From Molanna angustata (Eukaryota; Arthropoda; Insecta; Trichoptera; Molannidae): a stretch of DNA of 64,000 nt. Position numbers and translations under genes: made by a program. Below the pieces are notes generated by a model. It saw only the letters and a list, made by a program, of their open reading frames with translations, searched no databases and was not told the DNA's origin. Shown here piece by piece: positions 45,461 to 56,385 of the stretch; within the stretch, counting starts at the first letter, position 1, and each line of letters starts with the position of its first letter. The stretch is from contig OY754982.1 in the NCBI GenBank assembly GCA_963576475.1, positions 19,456,217-19,520,216 on the forward strand. The letters run 5' to 3'.

Positions 45461-48400
45461 CAACTGATACAACTGTCTTAGGACCTGGGTGTGGCTGGAA
45501 TGCACTGTTGAGGAAGTAATGTTATATGAGTGATATTATTCTTGTGTATTCCAAACTATACTTCAAAATATGTTTTTTCAATAAGTATTGATTTTTTATA
45601 TTTTATTACTTTGTGGCAGACCACATCTAGAAATTTCTTTCGAGCGCGCGCCTAGCGACGGCAAGTACATTTGTTTATCGCTAGGCCGAGTTCATCGCCC
45701 GCAACGTCAAGCTGGTGACAATACTCCTCAACTGGGTATGACACTTCAAATAAATAAGTCTAGAATGTTCGAGTTCTTCATTCCCATTAATTTTTGGTTA
45801 GGTTTAGTAATAGCTTTACAAATTGTATGGAAATTGGTTGCAGGAATAATTTTATCAAAACCTTTGCCATTTGAGGTTAGGAAAAAGTTTATTATGCATT
45901 TTAACACATTTCTCAAATAAATTAGATTTTTCAACATATTACTCAAGTAATTGTATGATACGTACTATTTTTAAAACTACTTGTTATTATTTTTGTTGAT
46001 AATTTTCGCATTTAATATCAAATTTGTGTGCTTTAGTCAAAAAATGGAACAGTCGATTTACATTTTGAATTATTTCGTTGGTGGTTCTTCGTTACTCTCG
46101 CTCTGGTTTGCAGTGGCTTTGGAACACGACATGATGAAGGTCTTCTAGCGCTGACGCAGACCAGTTCCTATGGCGTTACGATGATAAATATTCTACTTAT
46201 CTAGTAGATAGCTACCTACCTGTACTAGTTGGCCGCACTTTACGAGGGTGGATTTATTTTAAACATCCCACTTTATGAATCTGTCATCCCGTTACCTCCC
46301 GCGGCCATTTGACTCCAGATCACGTCCAGAGTGTGTGAGCTGAGCTGAGCCTAGGCGCAGGTGAGCCCTATATTCCCGTAAAGAGTACAGAACATTTTTA
46401 GAGGAATATCATTTTTACTAGAAACTTGTATGTACCTATGTTAGCGAATATGTTAAAATTATGATAATGTATTATAGCGTAATGGATTTCTCATCGTGGT
46501 GGCATGTACTAGTATTGTTAATCTTCCCTTTTAATCCTTTCCTAAATCATTTTGATTCTTATTCACCATCATTCATGTATGTTAATTAGTTTTATAAAAT
46601 TTGTGTTACATTTTCTGGCCTTTGTGTGGATAATTAATTGTCTTATTTAATGTGTTCTGTAATTGTGACTGTTTGTAACCGTAAATAAGTAAATAATGTT
46701 TCAATACCAGATTTCATCAAAGGTGCATAATATCATTCAACATAAATGTATTGTCACGTAAAAAAGATACTTACAAAATCAGAGTACTTGCCATTTAAAA
46801 TTGTGAGAAATTGGGTAAATAATTTCAGTTAGGTACTCGCAGTGTGAACAGAATATAAGGATTTTTCTAATTTTACACACTTTGACTATTTGAGTTATTA
46901 AATACAATACATACATATTTAACAAAAATAAAATATTTATATTATTCGGTGATTATAAATAGATCCACACGTGTCGAATTTTGTAACGTCTGTAACAAAA
47001 AGAAAATCAATGAGGATAATAATATTATACTATTTTGATTCCTTTCGAACAGCCGTCTCGCTTTGCCAGGCCATTTTAAACTAGAAATATATAAAAATAA
47101 CATACCTAACGTACTGATACAAAATAAAAAGTAATTTTTTTAAATATTTATATTGAGAAATGTTTGAATAGAATGTTATAAGTTGAGTCTTTGTTGTAAA
47201 CGTATTTCGTCTTCAACTTGGCGCTTATGTGTTACTATTTTATCCAGGGCTGTCGTATATGGGGTATGTTTAGGGCGATTCGTTAGCTTTGACTATATGA
47301 AAACTCGCTACATTTCCACGGTAGACGGTGGTCGTGAAATATTTGCAAATGTGTTGCCAGGATATAAAGTGAGGGGTTTAGTTTCTACAAGATCATTTTT
47401 TGAAGAGGGGCAGGAAAAAAATATCTCCCAACTTGGAACCTCGGTCATGTCATTAGTATTTTTTCCGGTTTATGCACTGATCGTGCACTGAATGTTTCAT
47501 GTTTTTATTTTTTCACTGTACTGCGTACTATTGGGTTGTTCGGAAAGTTACTCCGATGTTTTTTTTATTGTTGAAATGTCGGTCTTCGTGGCTCAGTAAG
47601 ATAGATTTCTGTATCCTTAGCCAAAGGTCCCAGGAGACACAATTTTTCACTATTTATTGGTCTATTTGTGAAACGATTTATATCATAATTACCCAAAATG
47701 TGGCAACTTGTTATTGTTATGTGTTGAATTTGTGTTATAAAATATGTCAATAGTGATGTTTTTGACTTTCCACATTATTGATGATGTACTAAATAATAGC
47801 CATTGCGCAGAATCAAATAATCTTTTTCACAAACAAGACCTGCTTATAGCCCTTAAAATGTAATTGTTATATAATATATGCGGCGTAAGTGTGAAGTTGA
47901 CTGTAAAGAAATAAAAAAAATGATTAATAATGAAAAACGTAGACAATTTTTGCAGCGACGATTAAGTGAATATTTAGCATCTTAAGTCATCTGTGAAATA
48001 TATTTGCCCTCGGCAAAAATGTTATGACTCACCGAACAATCTGTTATAAACATTTTTCCACTAAGTATTATTCGTGTAGCGTAATTTAATACATTTACTT
48101 GTTCGAAATTGTTTTTTTTTCTATCTTTCTTCTTCCCTCGTATCGATTCGATTAAATCGTTTTGTCTCTTGAAAGCTTCTCATCTGTTACACTCTTGCAC
48201 GGCGTTTCTTTTATGTTTCGCCCCGTGCCTACGGGGGTGATAATCATCGGATATTTTTAAGGCAAATATTCCGTTATTTCATTTTTCAAGGTGGAAAAAG
48301 AGAAATTTTAACATTTTCTACCATCTTAATTTCCGGTCCTTTATTGCCCTCGATTCTTTCTCCACCTCTACCTTCTCCAAATAAAACCTTTTTTGTTCGA

Positions 48401-48590
48401 TGAAATTTTTTGTATTGTTTTACAAATGTCTACGTAATCTGCTTCGCTTTCTATGTGTTCCGTACGATGGCTTAAAATTTCGGAGAAAATTTTACCTACA
48501 TATTATATTTTAGACAGTGTTTAATCAGTTAGTAGAATTTGTTTAAAATTAACAAATAAAAAAGATAATTTAGCCTTCTCATATTATCTC
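45460..48590. other. Anonymous stretch
   Basis: No supported gene. Bases 46040-46375 are GC-richer and end GAGCCTAGGCGCAG-GTGAGC, which could be a splice donor of an untranslated exon. Bases 47525-47560 (TTGGGTTGTTCGGAAAGTTA) recall a mariner end, but no partner end was found. Bases 48120-48400 contain pyrimidine-rich strings. Confidence 0.3.
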
Positions 48591-48889
48591 ACCTCATGGA
48601 CAGTGAAGGTCCTTTTTCTTTCCTGGTTTCTGTGAGTGCTAGAGCCGTTGGCACCAAGGTGATTTTGACTTTCTCCATATCATATCATCCATACCATCTG
48701 AGTAGATTATCTGTGAGTTATTCTGATATGGGGCTACTCCAAAGCTTGACGGATGACAGCTGTTATAATATTTATTTTAATTTTATTTATTTTTTTATCT
48801 CACCATATTTCATAATGACGCAAACAAGTTCTTCTTTCCAACTATAAGGAAACCCTGTTCTGATCTTGTCATCCATCTTGACCAAAAAG

Positions 48890-49000
48890 CTATTTATTTA
48901 TTTATTTATATAATTTATGTACAGGTGTACAAAGGCGGGTTTATTGCCATAAGGCAATTTCTTCCAACCAACCCGAGCAACGTGAAGTCTCTGAAGTTAA
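48890..49000 (-). repeat. LINE 3' tail with TTGCC/GGCAA hairpin
   Basis: The minus strand: GGTTGGTTGGAAGAAATTGC, CTTATGGCAATAAACCCGCC, TTTGTACACCTGTACATAAA, TTATATAAATAAATAAATA. Same tail as at 40106, with different loop bases; no protein part is recognisable. Confidence 0.7.
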
Positions 49001-49250
49001 ATTGGTACAATACTTATTTAGTGTGACATAAATTGATAAAAATAAAATAGAGGAGTAAGAAAAAAAAAAATACAAAGAGAAAAAAAAGAAAAGATAGTTC
49101 AAAAAGAATAATAAAAATAATACCTACTGATCATAGCAATGAGGAAAAGGAGGTTACGGAAGGACATAGAAGGAATTCATGAACTATTTGACAGATAAAG
49201 TATCGTGATACCTGCCGTTAAAATAATTTACCCGTGGCTTAAAACAATCT

Positions 49251-49431
49251 GGGGCAAGTCTGGTCAACCGGCGAAATCAATATCATGTTTAGCCACATCA
49301 TGGATATAATTATCTTATGGAGTTCATAATATCTTTTAAATGTCATAGAACTCCATAAGATAATTATATTCATGATATGTGTAAACACGAATGGTTTTGA
49401 TTCCGCCTGTTGACCTGACTTCCCCCCCCCT
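49251..49431. mobile_element. Foldback MITE, copy C (both ends present)
   Basis: Left end GGGGCAAGTCTGGTCAACCG, GCGAAATCAA; right end TTGATTCCGCCTGTTGACCT, GACTTCCCCCCCCCTG. The interior stem holds ATCATGGATATAATTATCTT, ATGGAGTTCATAATATC and complements. With both ends kept it defines the unit: about 180 bp, inverted end to end around a central loop of about 10-15 bp. Confidence 0.88.
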
Positions 49432-49479
49432 GAATGATAATAAAATACAATACCTGCTTTTTCATGTTTTAGTATTTTT

Positions 49480-50112
49480 TGCAGGTATATTTATACGTTT
49501 AAACAGAATGGACGGATTGATAAGGAGATCGAAAGAAGAGTTATGGCAGGAAACAGAGTGAATGGAGCACTGAAACCAGTTATGAATGACATATCTAAGG
49601 ATGCTATAGTTGCCATTCATAATGCTATCTTCGTGCCAACCTTGACGTATGCAAGTGAAACCTGGACATGGCAGGATTCGCACGAAAGTAGAATAAATGC
49701 AGTTGAAATGAGATCGCTAAGAAGAATCTGTAATAGAACGATGTATGACAGGGTCAAAAATGAGGACATAAGGAAAGAATATAGGATAAAAAAAGATGTT
49801 ATTAATAGAATAAAAGTGAACACATTGAGATGATTTGGCCATATGGGGAGAATGAATGAGGAACGCCTGACGAAGAAAATATACATTGCTATACATTGGT
49901 CGGGGCCGCCCAAGGAAGGGATGGCACGTCCATGTGAACGGTATTTTGAAAGACGGAAATGTTAGAAGCGTAAACAACAGACGAACATGTATAAGACGAT
50001 GTATGAATGTTGACGAGGTGATGAATGTATGTCAAGATAGAAGTAAGTGGCGTCCCGTACTCTCCGCCTACCCCGTAAGGGATATGGCTTGATGGTATGT
50101 ATGTGTGTATAT
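49480..50112 (+). pseudogene. 3' end of GRGRP...AYPARDMA LINE, copy 4 (longest)
   Basis: Reads KQNGRIDKEIERRVMAGNRV, NGALKPVMN, PTLTYASETWTWQDSHESRI, NAVEMRSLRRICNRTMYDRV, KNEDIRKEYRIKKD, then a stop in place of the W of LRWFGHM. Next HMGRMNEERLTKKIY, a frameshifting deletion near 49890, and VNGILKDGN...SAYPVRDMA. The end is GATGGTATGTATGTGTGTAT. It shows the tail is joined to a standard post-RT domain. Confidence 0.8.
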
Positions 50113-50114
50113 AT

Positions 50115-50635
50115 TTATATATAGGTGCTTGCTATCCCATCATTTCTTACCTCAAAATATCCCCTTAACAAGAAACGTTTTCCAATTGTATTTATGACTC
50201 TGGAGTGTCTTAATGAAGAATATTGTATCATCCATGACGGCGTGTCTGGGTGTAGGGTCGGGGGTTGGAAGGGAGTTGCTGCTGGCGAGGGAGGGAAGGC
50301 AATCTCGGGGGAACCGTCAGGCGTGACCGCACTTGGAAAAATAACAATATTAAAAAGCGAAAGGAAATAATAGGAAAGAGGAGAGGAGACAGAGAAAGGA
50401 GACGAAGAGTAATCTCGAATACTTGACGGCATTTTCCAGGTGCGCAAGAAAAATATTCACGATTTTAATTAGATTATAATTTCCCTTCCCGAGTTTCTCT
50501 GTCACAGTTCAACCAGCAGAACGTGACGTCTGACTGTGTCAAATTTTTCGACTACATCAATAATTTATTGGAGCTTAATCATTTTTTTTTACAAACATGA
50601 ATACATTGAATTCTACTTGTTTTCATTGAGTTGGT
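50115..50635. other. Gene-free, GC-richer stretch
   Basis: Bases 50240-50340 are GC-rich (GGTCGGGGGTTGGAAGGG, GCTGGCGAGGGAGGGAAGG) without recognisable coding on either strand. Confidence 0.3.
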
Positions 50636-50639
50636 TTAA

Positions 50640-50730
50640 CATCAGAGAATGGACCGTAGTCAGGAAGTGTAGAAGTGGACTAGGAGAGCCGACCCCAAAT
50701 AAATGGGACAAAGGCTAGGGCAAAGAAGAA
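50640..50730 (+). pseudogene. LINE 3'-terminal scrap (GEPTPNKWDKG)
   Basis: GGACTAGGAGAGCCGACCCC, AAATAAATGGGACAAAGGCT, AGGGCAAAGAAG reads GLGEPTPNKWDKG. This GADP-x-KWDKG-like end, with the following GGGCAAAGAAGAAG, recurs widely at the 3' ends of moth LINEs. Very short. Confidence 0.5.
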
Positions 50731-50734
50731 AAAG

Positions 50735-52960
50735 GTATTTTATGCTAAAATTTAACAAATTATATTTAAAAATAAAATTTTTAAAATGTTTTAAACCAAT
50801 GATTAAAATTTTATGGTTTTTTTTTTATTTTGTAAAATGATATTCGTATTTGCGTAATAGTATGCTGAAAATAGAAGGTATCTAAATTTGTGAAATTTTC
50901 TCCTCATACATTTTGTATGGAACGTCATCACATACATCACCATCTCAACGTGACTTATCGCCCTTTTGTGTTTTGGAACAATTTTGATGTATGGGACCGT
51001 AGAGATAGCTCAATGAAATTTACCGGTTAAAAGTTGATGGAATCGACAAGTTTTAGAGTAAATATTTTCATTAAATCGTCCTCAAATTTTTTAAATATTT
51101 GGCATTGTAACTAATTTTGAGATACAACATGTTTTCATGGCGCGATGTGTCGACTATTCTCCTAATTCGAAAAAAAAATAGAATGTATTTCAAGTATTCG
51201 TGTCTGTGACGAATTATGTTTTGTTAGTCATGGTTTGACAAAAGAAAAATACGAATAAATTATTAATCAAAATTTGAAGAAATCTCCTGGGGTGCTCTAC
51301 CTCTAGACTTCCGCTAGACTGTACTTTATGTGACATATTGTATAAATATTGTTTATTTAAGGAACAATTAAGGGTCTAATAAAATATGTATAAAAAACTG
51401 ACCCTTTTTCCACATATGATGATCATTACACAATCACATATGTTAGTATATTACAACAAATAAAAATAAAGTTGATCGTCGTGACTGGTACTCAAGAACA
51501 ATGTCGCATCGAATAGCTCCGCATTTGATTTCAACATTTTATTATAAAACTAAATATTTGAAAGATTAATTTAATGATTAGTATTCAGAGCTCACACTTC
51601 ACTCGGCTGTGTTGTGTCTTGGGCTGTATCGTCCCACGCATAGGGCGGCATCGGCAGTAGAATGAGGGTAGAGTGGTGTGAGATGGGACCACGGGTTGGG
51701 TCGGTTAAGAAGATAGAATAATAATATAAGGAAGTAGCAGGCAGCGCGTAGAGGATTGTGTAACATCTATACTTCTTACTATTACTTCCTACAGCTTCTA
51801 CATACCTACATACATTCCTATCTACCGTTCTTCTTTATATACAATACTGTTGTCGTATAGCGACAGGACAGATTCGGGGAAGAATTGAAAAGTTTGCGAG
51901 GGTGTGGAGATGCCGTCTAAATTCGGAGAATTCAAATGACATTTAAATACTAACCATATATTAAATTATGATATTTCAAAACTCATTTTGCATATATAGG
52001 TTTTGTCAAACTATCAATGATAAGGACAGTCGAAAATGATTTTTATTGTTCTTATCCAAATGGCTCTTGTATCCTCAAATGGGGGGAAATTGGCCAGTGC
52101 CATGTTTGTTATAAACACGTGCATTTGTTAATAGTACAAGAACCGAAGACGATTCTGACGGGATCACCTGACAAGAATTAGAGACAAAAAGGTTGCACAG
52201 TATTGTCTTTCAACAATTTGACAATCGACCACGAGGAAGACCACAAAATGATGGAAGCAACGCTGAAGCTCAGCACCACAGGAGGACCAAATGGACCTGA
52301 AAAAACAGTTATATTTCTAACCTAAAACAACAAAAAGAAGATATTTTAGTATGTAATTGAATCAGCGTTTGAATTTTAGAACTATATGTATGGTTTATGT
52401 GGTTGTTTACGAAATTAATTCTCCATTTTATGGGAAGATTCTTTCGCTCATGTAAAGAACTTATCTACTGATTCTTCAGAGATTCGACAGTAATAATTAC
52501 GGTACGCGTCCACTTTAATCTATGCGTGGACCGATGTCGGGTCTTAATATTATTCGGACGACTATTTTGGACGTTCATCTGCGTACACTGTCGCCGTTCT
52601 TGGACAATGCCTGTGTTACACCTCGTCTCGTTTGTGAAATACTGAATTGTTCTTAAATTTATTCCCTTTATTTTTTAAATAACTTTTCACTGTGTTCACA
52701 TTGAGAATTACCTATGGATTCACATTGAGAATTATCTATGGATTATTTTATATGGCAAACACACTTTTACCGTCCTCGTATTGAAGATCCCCTATCATTT
52801 ATCCCGGTTTTTATAAAAAAAAGAGGATACCTATGTCTGTTGCCTCCCATAATATTGCATCCGACTCCATCTACCGCACGAAATAAATGAAATTCCTCTG
52901 ATGTTGGAGCGATCTCTCGAGAATGGATGGATTATTATTGGTGAGAAATTAAATTCACCA
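50735..52960. other. Anonymous stretch with a partial LINE tail
   Basis: Bases 51380-51475 (GATGATCATTACACAATCAC) match the TTTCC/GGAAA tail family. Bases 52150-52330 read weakly as a LINE-like RPRGRPQNDG. The rest shows nothing recognisable. Confidence 0.35.
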
Positions 52961-53040
52961 GCGAGACCGTATTTATTTTATTTTATTTTTTTTATTTATT
53001 GTTAATACAAAGACATTTTTACATTATGTAGGTTAAGTAA

Positions 53041-53080
53041 GTAACGCCCCACTAGGCAAAACCTGTTCTGGGGCTGTTAC
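53041..53080 (-). promoter_or_regulatory. LINE 3' RNA hairpin (GCCCCA stem), reference copy
   Basis: In sense: GTAAC-(A)GCCCCA-GAACAGG-TTTTG-CCTAG-TGGGGC-GTTAC. The outer stem is six perfect base pairs, extendable by GTAAC/GTTAC across a one-base bulge. The inner AGG/CCT closes a small loop. In LINEs of this kind such 3' structures are recognised by the element's own reverse transcriptase; that role is inferred here. Confidence 0.75.
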
Positions 53081-53265
53081 TTTTACACAATAAGGTATAC
53101 AAATTATTTACATATAGAGGATACAAAATATATAAAGTGCACAAATGTTACAATCAAGTAGTTATAAGAAAATGATTACAAAAGAGTTAGATGTACAGTT
53201 TTAGATTAAATAAAGAAATGATTAAGAAGAAAGGAAATATAGGAATAAAGTGAATAAGTCAGATG

Positions 53266-55419
53266 TTAAGGATGGACAACCCCCTCAGCATAGAGCCTGC
53301 CTGAGGAAATCAGCCATTTTTTTATATGAATTTTAAAGGAATTGTGATGTGGTGTTTTCTTTATGTCATTGTCTAGTTTATTAAATATACGAGGGGCAAT
53401 AAAATTAAACTGTCTTTGTCCAAATGAGGTCTTCATAATTGGTACAGTATAGTTAATGTTATTTGCATGTCTAGTGGTTCGTGTTTGTTGGGATCTGTTG
53501 TGTAAGGTTATGTTTTTATGGAAATGTACAAGTGCAGCTTTGAGGTACAGCTGTCTCGGGTCAAGTACGTCAAACATTCTGAACAAATCATCTGAAGGAA
53601 ATGATCTCGCTCTTTTGTTTATAATACGCAGTAAACATTTTTGTGCCTTTTTAAGCGGATCCATGATTGATTTAACGCATCCTCCCCATCCTACAATTCC
53701 ATATGATAAAACTGATTGTGTAAGGGAATAATACACAGTTTTCATAGTTGATCTGTCCAAAATATTTCGAAGGGTCTTATATAGGTGGCCCAACCTTCTT
53801 ATCCTATTAGAAAGATCATGAATATGGTCTCGCCAGCAGAGTTTATTATCTATTATAACTCCCAGGTACTTTATAGTGTTCGTTTTTGTAAGACATGTGC
53901 AATTACACAGATCAACTGAGTGACAGCTATGAATTCGGAGTTTAAGTTCGGGATTTGTTTTGGGTTGACCAGCCTCCGTGGGACTAAAAGTTAAGAACTT
54001 AGTTTTGGAAACATTCAAGGATAGTAAGTTATGATCAAGCCATTTTTTAACAGTTCTTATGCCGATTTCGGCTAGCTTAAAAGTATTCTGCCATGTTTTA
54101 GTCTTGAACAGTAGTGCAGTATCATCTGCAAAAGCTATAACTTGGCCCTCCAATGGCAAGTTACACATTTCATTCACGTAAAGGAGAAATAATATAGGCC
54201 CAAGAACACTTCCTTGAGGAACCCCATAGGTAATAGATTTCGGTGTACTTTTGAAACCCTCAAGCGAGACCACCTGTGATCTTTCAGAAAGGTAACTTTT
54301 AAACCAATCATGGGTCACGCCTACAAAACCAACACGCGACAATTTATCGAGTAATCTATTGTGTGAAACAGTATCAAATGCCTTAGCAAGATCAAGAAAC
54401 ACAGCAAGGCACTTGAATCCATTATCAGTATTATTGGTAACATAATCAGTTACTGCCAATATGGCGTCACTTGTATTCATATTCTCTCTGAAGCCGTATT
54501 GATTTTTAGACAAGATATTATGTTTTATTAAAAAATCAATTAATCTCTGCTTTACAATTCTTTCGAATATTTTGGAGAAGATCGTAAGGAGCGAGATAGG
54601 TCGATAGTTAGATATATCAAGTTTATCGCCTTTTTTAAAAATGGGTTTAATGATTGCACATTTTAACGCATTTGGGAAAATACCTTGAGTAAAGCTGTGG
54701 TTGATTATATGCATTAGTGGGGAGGCAATTAAATATTTAGAGGATTTTATTATGTCTGTACTAATCTCATCAATACCGACAGATGATTTGTTACATAGCC
54801 CGTTAATATTTTTAATTAATTCATCTTCGTTAGTTGGAGTCAGATATAAGTTAGGTCCGGAAAGGGCAGTAGAATGTTGATCCTCTACATTACTGTCATT
54901 ATCATTTGAATTTATTTGGGAGGCCAACCTTGACCCAACACCAACAAAGTAATCATTAATTACATCAACGACTTTTTGAGGTTCTTTTTGCAAACTTATA
55001 ATGGTATCATTAGTTTTGAGTTCCTCAATGGTGTTTAGAGATAATTGAGTATTTGTAGCCTCTCTAATAAGATTCCACGTTTTTTTAAAGTCCGATTTGT
55101 TTTCGTTTATTTTTTGTTTGTAGTATCTTTCTTTCGTGGATTTGATTAACTTGTTGCATAGATTCCTATACTTCAAGTAATTTTGATATTGAATAGGGCT
55201 GTTCGAGTTTTTACTAGCTTTATGCATTCGGTCTCTTCTATGTATGCAAAGGAGGAGGCCGTTTGTAATCCATGGTTTAATCTTTTTATATTTATGTGAA
55301 CATTTGTTAATAATAGTTTCTGAACTATTATTAATATGTTTTGTGAAAATAGCTAGAAAAGCTTGAAATTTTAAATTTGTGTCTGAGTTGCTATAAATAT
55401 AGCTGATGTTCTTCTCCAT
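53266..55419 (-). CDS. LINE reverse transcriptase ORF (717 codons, endonuclease missing)
   Basis: Blocks in order: KPWITNGLLLCIHRRDRMHK (48-67), linker region before the RT, NYRPISLLTIFSKIFERIV (271-289), FLDLAKAFDTVSH (341-353, catalytic Asp), YGVPQGSVLGPILFLLYVNE (398-417), IAFADDTALL (428-437, catalytic DD), LNVSKTKFLTF and LGVIIDNKLCW. The C-terminus has NYTVPIMKTSFGQRQFNF, RIFNKLDNDIKK, FKIHIKKWL. This is ORF2 of a CR1/Jockey-group LINE. No stops occur. The chosen Met is only the first in the open frame; the natural ORF begins upstream with an APE endonuclease that is absent here. Confidence 0.85.
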   Translation of the reverse strand: MEKNISYIYSNSDTNLKFQAFLAIFTKHINNSSETIINKCSHKYKKIKPWITNGLLLCIHRRDRMHKASKNSNSPIQYQNYLKYRNLCNKLIKSTKERYYKQKINENKSDFKKTWNLIREATNTQLSLNTIEELKTNDTIISLQKEPQKVVDVINDYFVGVGSRLASQINSNDNDSNVEDQHSTALSGPNLYLTPTNEDELIKNINGLCNKSSVGIDEISTDIIKSSKYLIASPLMHIINHSFTQGIFPNALKCAIIKPIFKKGDKLDISNYRPISLLTIFSKIFERIVKQRLIDFLIKHNILSKNQYGFRENMNTSDAILAVTDYVTNNTDNGFKCLAVFLDLAKAFDTVSHNRLLDKLSRVGFVGVTHDWFKSYLSERSQVVSLEGFKSTPKSITYGVPQGSVLGPILFLLYVNEMCNLPLEGQVIAFADDTALLFKTKTWQNTFKLAEIGIRTVKKWLDHNLLSLNVSKTKFLTFSPTEAGQPKTNPELKLRIHSCHSVDLCNCTCLTKTNTIKYLGVIIDNKLCWRDHIHDLSNRIRRLGHLYKTLRNILDRSTMKTVYYSLTQSVLSYGIVGWGGCVKSIMDPLKKAQKCLLRIINKRARSFPSDDLFRMFDVLDPRQLYLKAALVHFHKNITLHNRSQQTRTTRHANNINYTVPIMKTSFGQRQFNFIAPRIFNKLDNDIKKTPHHNSFKIHIKKWLISSGRLYAEGVVHP

Positions 55420-55440
55420 ACAATAAAAAGAATAAAGGGG

Positions 55441-55640
55441 TACCTACCTACAACTTCAAGTGGATCTGGGTAGGTAGGTTCTGCTGCTAAACTCCTCAAG
55501 TGGTGCGGGTAACTATGGAACTCCATACTAAGCCATCCCAGGTGGATTCTTATGTTGAAAACCCACCTTCCATAGAGAACTTTACTTTTCATATAATACA
55601 CAGCGATTGCATTTCTTTTTCAATACACTAACGTACCTAT
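55441..55640. other. Unrecognised moderately GC-rich block
   Basis: Contains two related words, CTTCAAGTGGATCTGGGTAG and CTCCTCAAGTGGTGCGGGTA, about 50 bp apart. A 76-codon open frame on minus resembles nothing I know. Confidence 0.3.
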
Positions 55641-55704
55641 TTGTCAATATGTCATTTTCAAAAGAAATTTAAAAATCATATTATCATTGAACATACATAC
55701 TACC

Positions 55705-55803
55705 ACGGTATATCCCACAATCTGGGGTAACCAGCGACAGGTGTGCGAGGGTGCATTACGTTTTATCGCTAACCCTCACCGACCAGTCTCGTCACACCTG
55801 AGA
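55705..55803. repeat. Short inverted-repeat element, copy 1
   Basis: GGGGTAACCAGCGACAGGTG, TGCGAGGGTGCATTACG and CACCGACCAGTCTCGTCACA, CCTGAG. AGGTGTGCGAG and CTCGTCACACCT form an imperfect inverted pair. The relative at 61541-61632 keeps ATAACCAGCGACATGTGTGC and GACCAGTCGCGTCTCACCT. Confidence 0.55.
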
Positions 55804-55978
55804 AAATAATGAATTCAGAATGAGTAGTAGGTAATCAATTATTTTTAATGAATTATTTCAAAACCTTTTTTTCTACATGCATAAGAAATCGCGAAAAATG
55901 TGAAATGATGTTGCTTAATTGTTAGCTTTGAAATTTATTGCTTAAAATTGAAAAATTGTTTTTTTTTAATCGTCTTCG

Positions 55979-56167
55979 TTGATTTTTGATGTGCTGTTTA
56001 ATTGCAAATATTATTTTAACCCCTCTGAATTTGAAAATCATATTATAGAAAATCAAAAAAGTTATTGTTTTGTTTGTGGTACTCCTTATAAAAATTTACA
56101 TGTTCACAAGCAGGGTCGCATGTATGATAATTTAGAAACATTAGAAAGAGAGGTGAAAATATTATAA
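55979..56167 (+). other. Short open frame with a CxxC...HxH cluster
   Basis: Sixty-two codons include CFVCGTPYKNLHVHKQG, which has zinc-finger-like spacing (C-x2-C-x7-H-x-H). No splice sites or homology convince me; it may be a scrap of a transposon gene. Recorded only because of the metal-ligand pattern. Confidence 0.2.
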
Positions 56168-56289
56168 ATAATCAAATTTTAACAAAAATTCTGCTCATCG
56201 ATATGTTCCCCCTATAAAAAATGACCCGTCCCCTTTACTATCTCCCTCAGCCCCTATACTTCCACTACACCATTAGCTCTACCAACAGT

Positions 56290-56385
56290 AACACACTAAC
56301 GCAGGGAGTTGCTTGCTATCCGTCCTGACGAGGAGGTGGTACGCTTTGAAACCGGTCTAATAAAAAAACTTAATTTGTTGTTATA
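56290..56385 (+). repeat. Possible retroelement terminus (GAAACCGGT motif)
   Basis: TATCCGTCCTGACGAGGAGG, TGGTACGCTTTGAAACCGGT, CTAATAAAAAAACTT. The order (short stem, TTTGAAACCGGT, AATAAA) recalls the CGAAACG...GTCGG blocks in the foldbacks at 10.8 and 16.5 kb. Function unknown. Confidence 0.35.

Larger units (their letters stand above)
52975..55440 (-). mobile_element. 5'-truncated CR1/Jockey-group LINE with covarying 3' hairpin
   Basis: On minus: ORF from 55419 to 53266, a 3' UTR of about 290 bp containing the GAACAGG/CCTAG hairpin at 53041-53080, and a TTTATT-type (complement AATAAA) tail near 52975-53000. The endonuclease domain expected upstream of the RT is missing, and the sequence above 55440 is unrelated, so the copy is 5'-truncated. 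The intact ORF says the insertion is young. It links the hairpin to a defined LINE protein. Confidence 0.85.

Noticed and set aside
47183..47491. 102-codon open frame as a possible gene
   Set aside because: No recognisable domain, splice sites or codon pattern; similar-length frames are common in the window by chance.
47525..47570. Mariner terminal repeat (TTGGGTTGTTCGGAAAGTTA)
   Set aside because: No complementary end or transposase remnant was found within the next several kilobases; a lone 20-bp resemblance is not enough.
48596..48720. Restriction-like endonuclease tail of a second R4-type LINE (minus, VKITLVPTALALTETRK)
   Set aside because: The resemblance to the conserved V-I-P-V-I-S-S/T-G segment is too weak and no nuclease or CCHC block is found upstream.
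52150..52330. LINE C-terminus (RPRGRPQNDG) on the plus strand
   Set aside because: Only a ten-residue resemblance, with no supporting blocks before or after.
56270..56385. Host gene 3' end because of AATAAA-like signal
   Set aside because: The sequence resembles retroelement termini elsewhere in the window, and no coding exon precedes it.
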